A stretch of 64,000 nucleotides of DNA from Prorocentrum cordatum (taxonomy: Eukaryota; Sar; Dinophyceae; Prorocentrales; Prorocentraceae): NCBI GenBank assembly GCA_963575745.1, contig CAUYUJ010015955.1, positions 226,463-290,462 on the forward strand, read 5' to 3'. The position numbers and the translations under genes are program-made. Shown here piece after piece: positions 62,691 through 64,000 of the stretch. Numbering within the stretch: the stretch's first letter is position 1; the number at the start of each line of letters is the position of its first letter. The notes below the pieces were generated by a model. That model worked only from the letters and a program-made list of their open reading frames with translations. It was not told the origin of the DNA and did not search any database.

Positions 62691-63161
62691 CCCCCCCCGC
62701 CACCGCCCGCTGTCCCCGCTGTCCCACAGCAGCCCGGTGCTTCTCTCCGCCTCGACCACTTTATTTTTTTTCGCGTCGCAGCTACGATCCTCAAGGGAGG
62801 AATAACCACCTGGACCAGGCAGTTGGCGTTTATGCTACGCGGCACTGGGCGTTTACCAAACAGCCCTGCCCTGTTTGATTCCTCCTTGGGGTGCGTTTAC
62901 TAAACGGCTTCGCGTGTCGGGGTGGTCATTCTCGGGGTGGATTTCCTGCCCTCTAAATCCTCCCCCCTTCCCCTTCCCCGGGCCGCCGCCACCGACGCCG
63001 TCCTCCAGCCCCCTCCCCACCCCCCTCCCCCCAGCATGCCGCCTCTCCTGTACCCTCCTGTCCCCACTGAGGCCCCCGCCCCCGCCCCCTCTGTGCCCAC
63101 TGTCCTCTAGCAGCACAGCGTTCCCTCCGCCACGACCATTTTATTTTTCGCGTCGCAGCCC
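62691..63161. repeat. Duplicated module with CGACCA.TTTATTTTT
   Basis: CTCGACCACTTTATTTTTTT + CGCGTCGCAGC (about 62752-62783) recurs as CACGACCATTTTATTTTT + CGCGTCGCAGC (63131-63159), each after a C-rich stretch. Between them is C-rich sequence without a gene. Confidence 0.7.
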
Positions 63162-63471
63162 TGACGGGCTCATTTTCCACCACCACTACCGTATGTAGGA
63201 GGAGGAGGAGGAGGAGGAGGAGGAGGAGGAGGAGGAGGAGGAGGAGGAGGAGGCGGCGGAGGCGGAGGAGGAGGAGGAGGAGGAGGAGGAGGAGGAGGAG
63301 GAGGAGGAGGAGGAGGAGGAGGTGGAGGTGGAGGAGGAGGAGGAGGAGGAGGAGGAGGAGGAGAAGGAGGAGGAGGAGGAGGAGGAGGAGGAGGAGGAGG
63401 AGGAGGACCTCCTCATCCTCCCTTCTCCCCCGACCTACATATGGTAGTGGTGGTGGACAACCTGCCCATCA
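63162..63471. mobile_element. Fold-back element with (GGA)n loop, copy 2
   Basis: TGACGGGCTCATTTTCCACC ... TATGTAGG on the left is the inverse of CCTACATATG ... GGTGGACAACCTGCCCATCA on the right. Same family as copy 1, but the loop is a 230-bp GGA tract, opposite in strand to copy 1. Confidence 0.82.
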
Positions 63472-63530
63472 AGCCCCCTGCCCCTCCCCCCCGGGACTGG
63501 GGGAGTCGTATCTGGGTGGCGACCCCTCCT

Positions 63531-63660
63531 CTGGCGGGACCCCCCCCGACCCCCCGATGGGGGAGGGATCACAGGGAAGGGCTTCCCTTCGATTGAATTG
63601 CGCCGTTGCTTAATTTCGCTTTGGCTGGCGCGCTTGGGGAGGAGTGCTCAGGAAAAGTGG
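63531..63660 (+). repeat. Direct repeat, copy 2 (first at 54181-54335)
   Basis: See the copy at 54181. The order GGGATCA, GGCTTCCCTTCGA and GCTTTGGCTGGCGCG is kept. Confidence 0.75.
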
Positions 63661-64000
63661 GGGAGCGGCGACGGGCCCACGGAGATGGGGGCCGCAGGGA
63701 TAAGAGACGGCAGAGACGACGACTAACTAATGACGAAGAGGACGATTCGAACGGACAAGCCTCTCACGCACGCCGACAGGGTCGGCGGATTGCAGAAACC
63801 CTGCCAGGCAGCCCTTCGCATTCTTCCACGCCTTAACGTGCCGCAGGCACGGTGGCCGATAAGGGGGAGGGCCCCCCCCCCAGTCCGAACACCCCCCCTT
63901 AGACAGGGGGGGGGGGGGGCGGTTCGAACCCCCCGAGGGCGGGGCGGGGGACGGCGGTTAGGGAAGCTAGTGTCTGGGCCCTCCCACCCACCCCTATTCT
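63661..64000. other. No gene seen; homopolymer-rich right edge
   Basis: 63860-63960 contains runs of up to 11 C and 14 G that are partly inverse to each other. Such runs are error-prone in assembly. Confidence 0.5.

Overview
This window looks like nuclear DNA of a dinoflagellate, probably a large-genome free-living species; a Prorocentrum-like genome would fit, but that is a guess from style alone. Four things point that way. Near-exact copies of the dinoflagellate spliced leader (core CCGTAGCCATTTTGGCTC) are embedded in genomic DNA at retroposed sequences. Short intron-like elements with terminal inverted repeats and target duplications (introners) sit inside coding sequence with non-GT 5' splice sites. 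Retroelements of dinoflagellate style are present, namely SL-tagged LINEs and a tyrosine-recombinase element with an RT, an RNase H and a methyltransferase-like domain. Finally, the region is GC-rich, gene-poor and crowded with microsatellites and minisatellites. There are no bacterial operons and no rRNA or tRNA genes that I can recognise.

Layout. 0-2.5 kb: triplet repeats, then a partial intron-containing copy of a Tudor-like repeat gene. 2.5-16.3 kb: two decayed non-LTR retrotransposons on the minus strand, head to tail, each bounded on both sides by (GGA)n. 16.3-19.85 kb: simple repeats, a degenerate CCCAAGA-type minisatellite and hairpins. 19.85-26.23 kb: a tyrosine-recombinase retrotransposon with clear A1/B1-A2-B2 split direct repeats, inserted in an (ATGT)n microsatellite. 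26.6 kb: a 100-N assembly gap. 27.5-29.65 kb: a strand-switching microsatellite block bounded by short inverted repeats. 30.7-35.9 kb: a region bracketed by two 398-bp, nearly identical inverted arms. 36-42.5 kb: palindromes, pentanucleotide satellite and tandem repeats with no convincing gene. 43.4-45.25 kb: the one convincing complete gene, a plastid-targeted-looking protein with three Tudor-like and three S1 modules. 46-58.3 kb: a modular repeat complex with 77-bp, 90-bp and 104-bp arrays. 58-64 kb: fold-back elements, GGCCCC repeats, a third introner copy and unassigned sequence.

How it fits together. The gene at 43.5 kb lacks the two introns of its paralogue at 1.2-2.15 kb and has a relict spliced leader 5' of its ATG, so it reads as a retrogene made from a trans-spliced mRNA. 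It then acquired a new 168-bp GC-AG intron with an 8-bp target duplication and 11-bp terminal inverted repeats. One window therefore shows retroposition removing introns and an introner putting one back. A separate introner family is present in three copies (1.3, 52.0 and 60.7 kb), and one of them interrupts the paralogue. The LINEs carry spliced-leader relicts at their own 5' ends, with up to three in series on the second one, consistent with repeated trans-splicing and retroposition. Almost everything else is repeat. Long reading frames made of poly-Met, Ser, Glu, Gly or Leu are microsatellite artefacts and are not annotated as genes.
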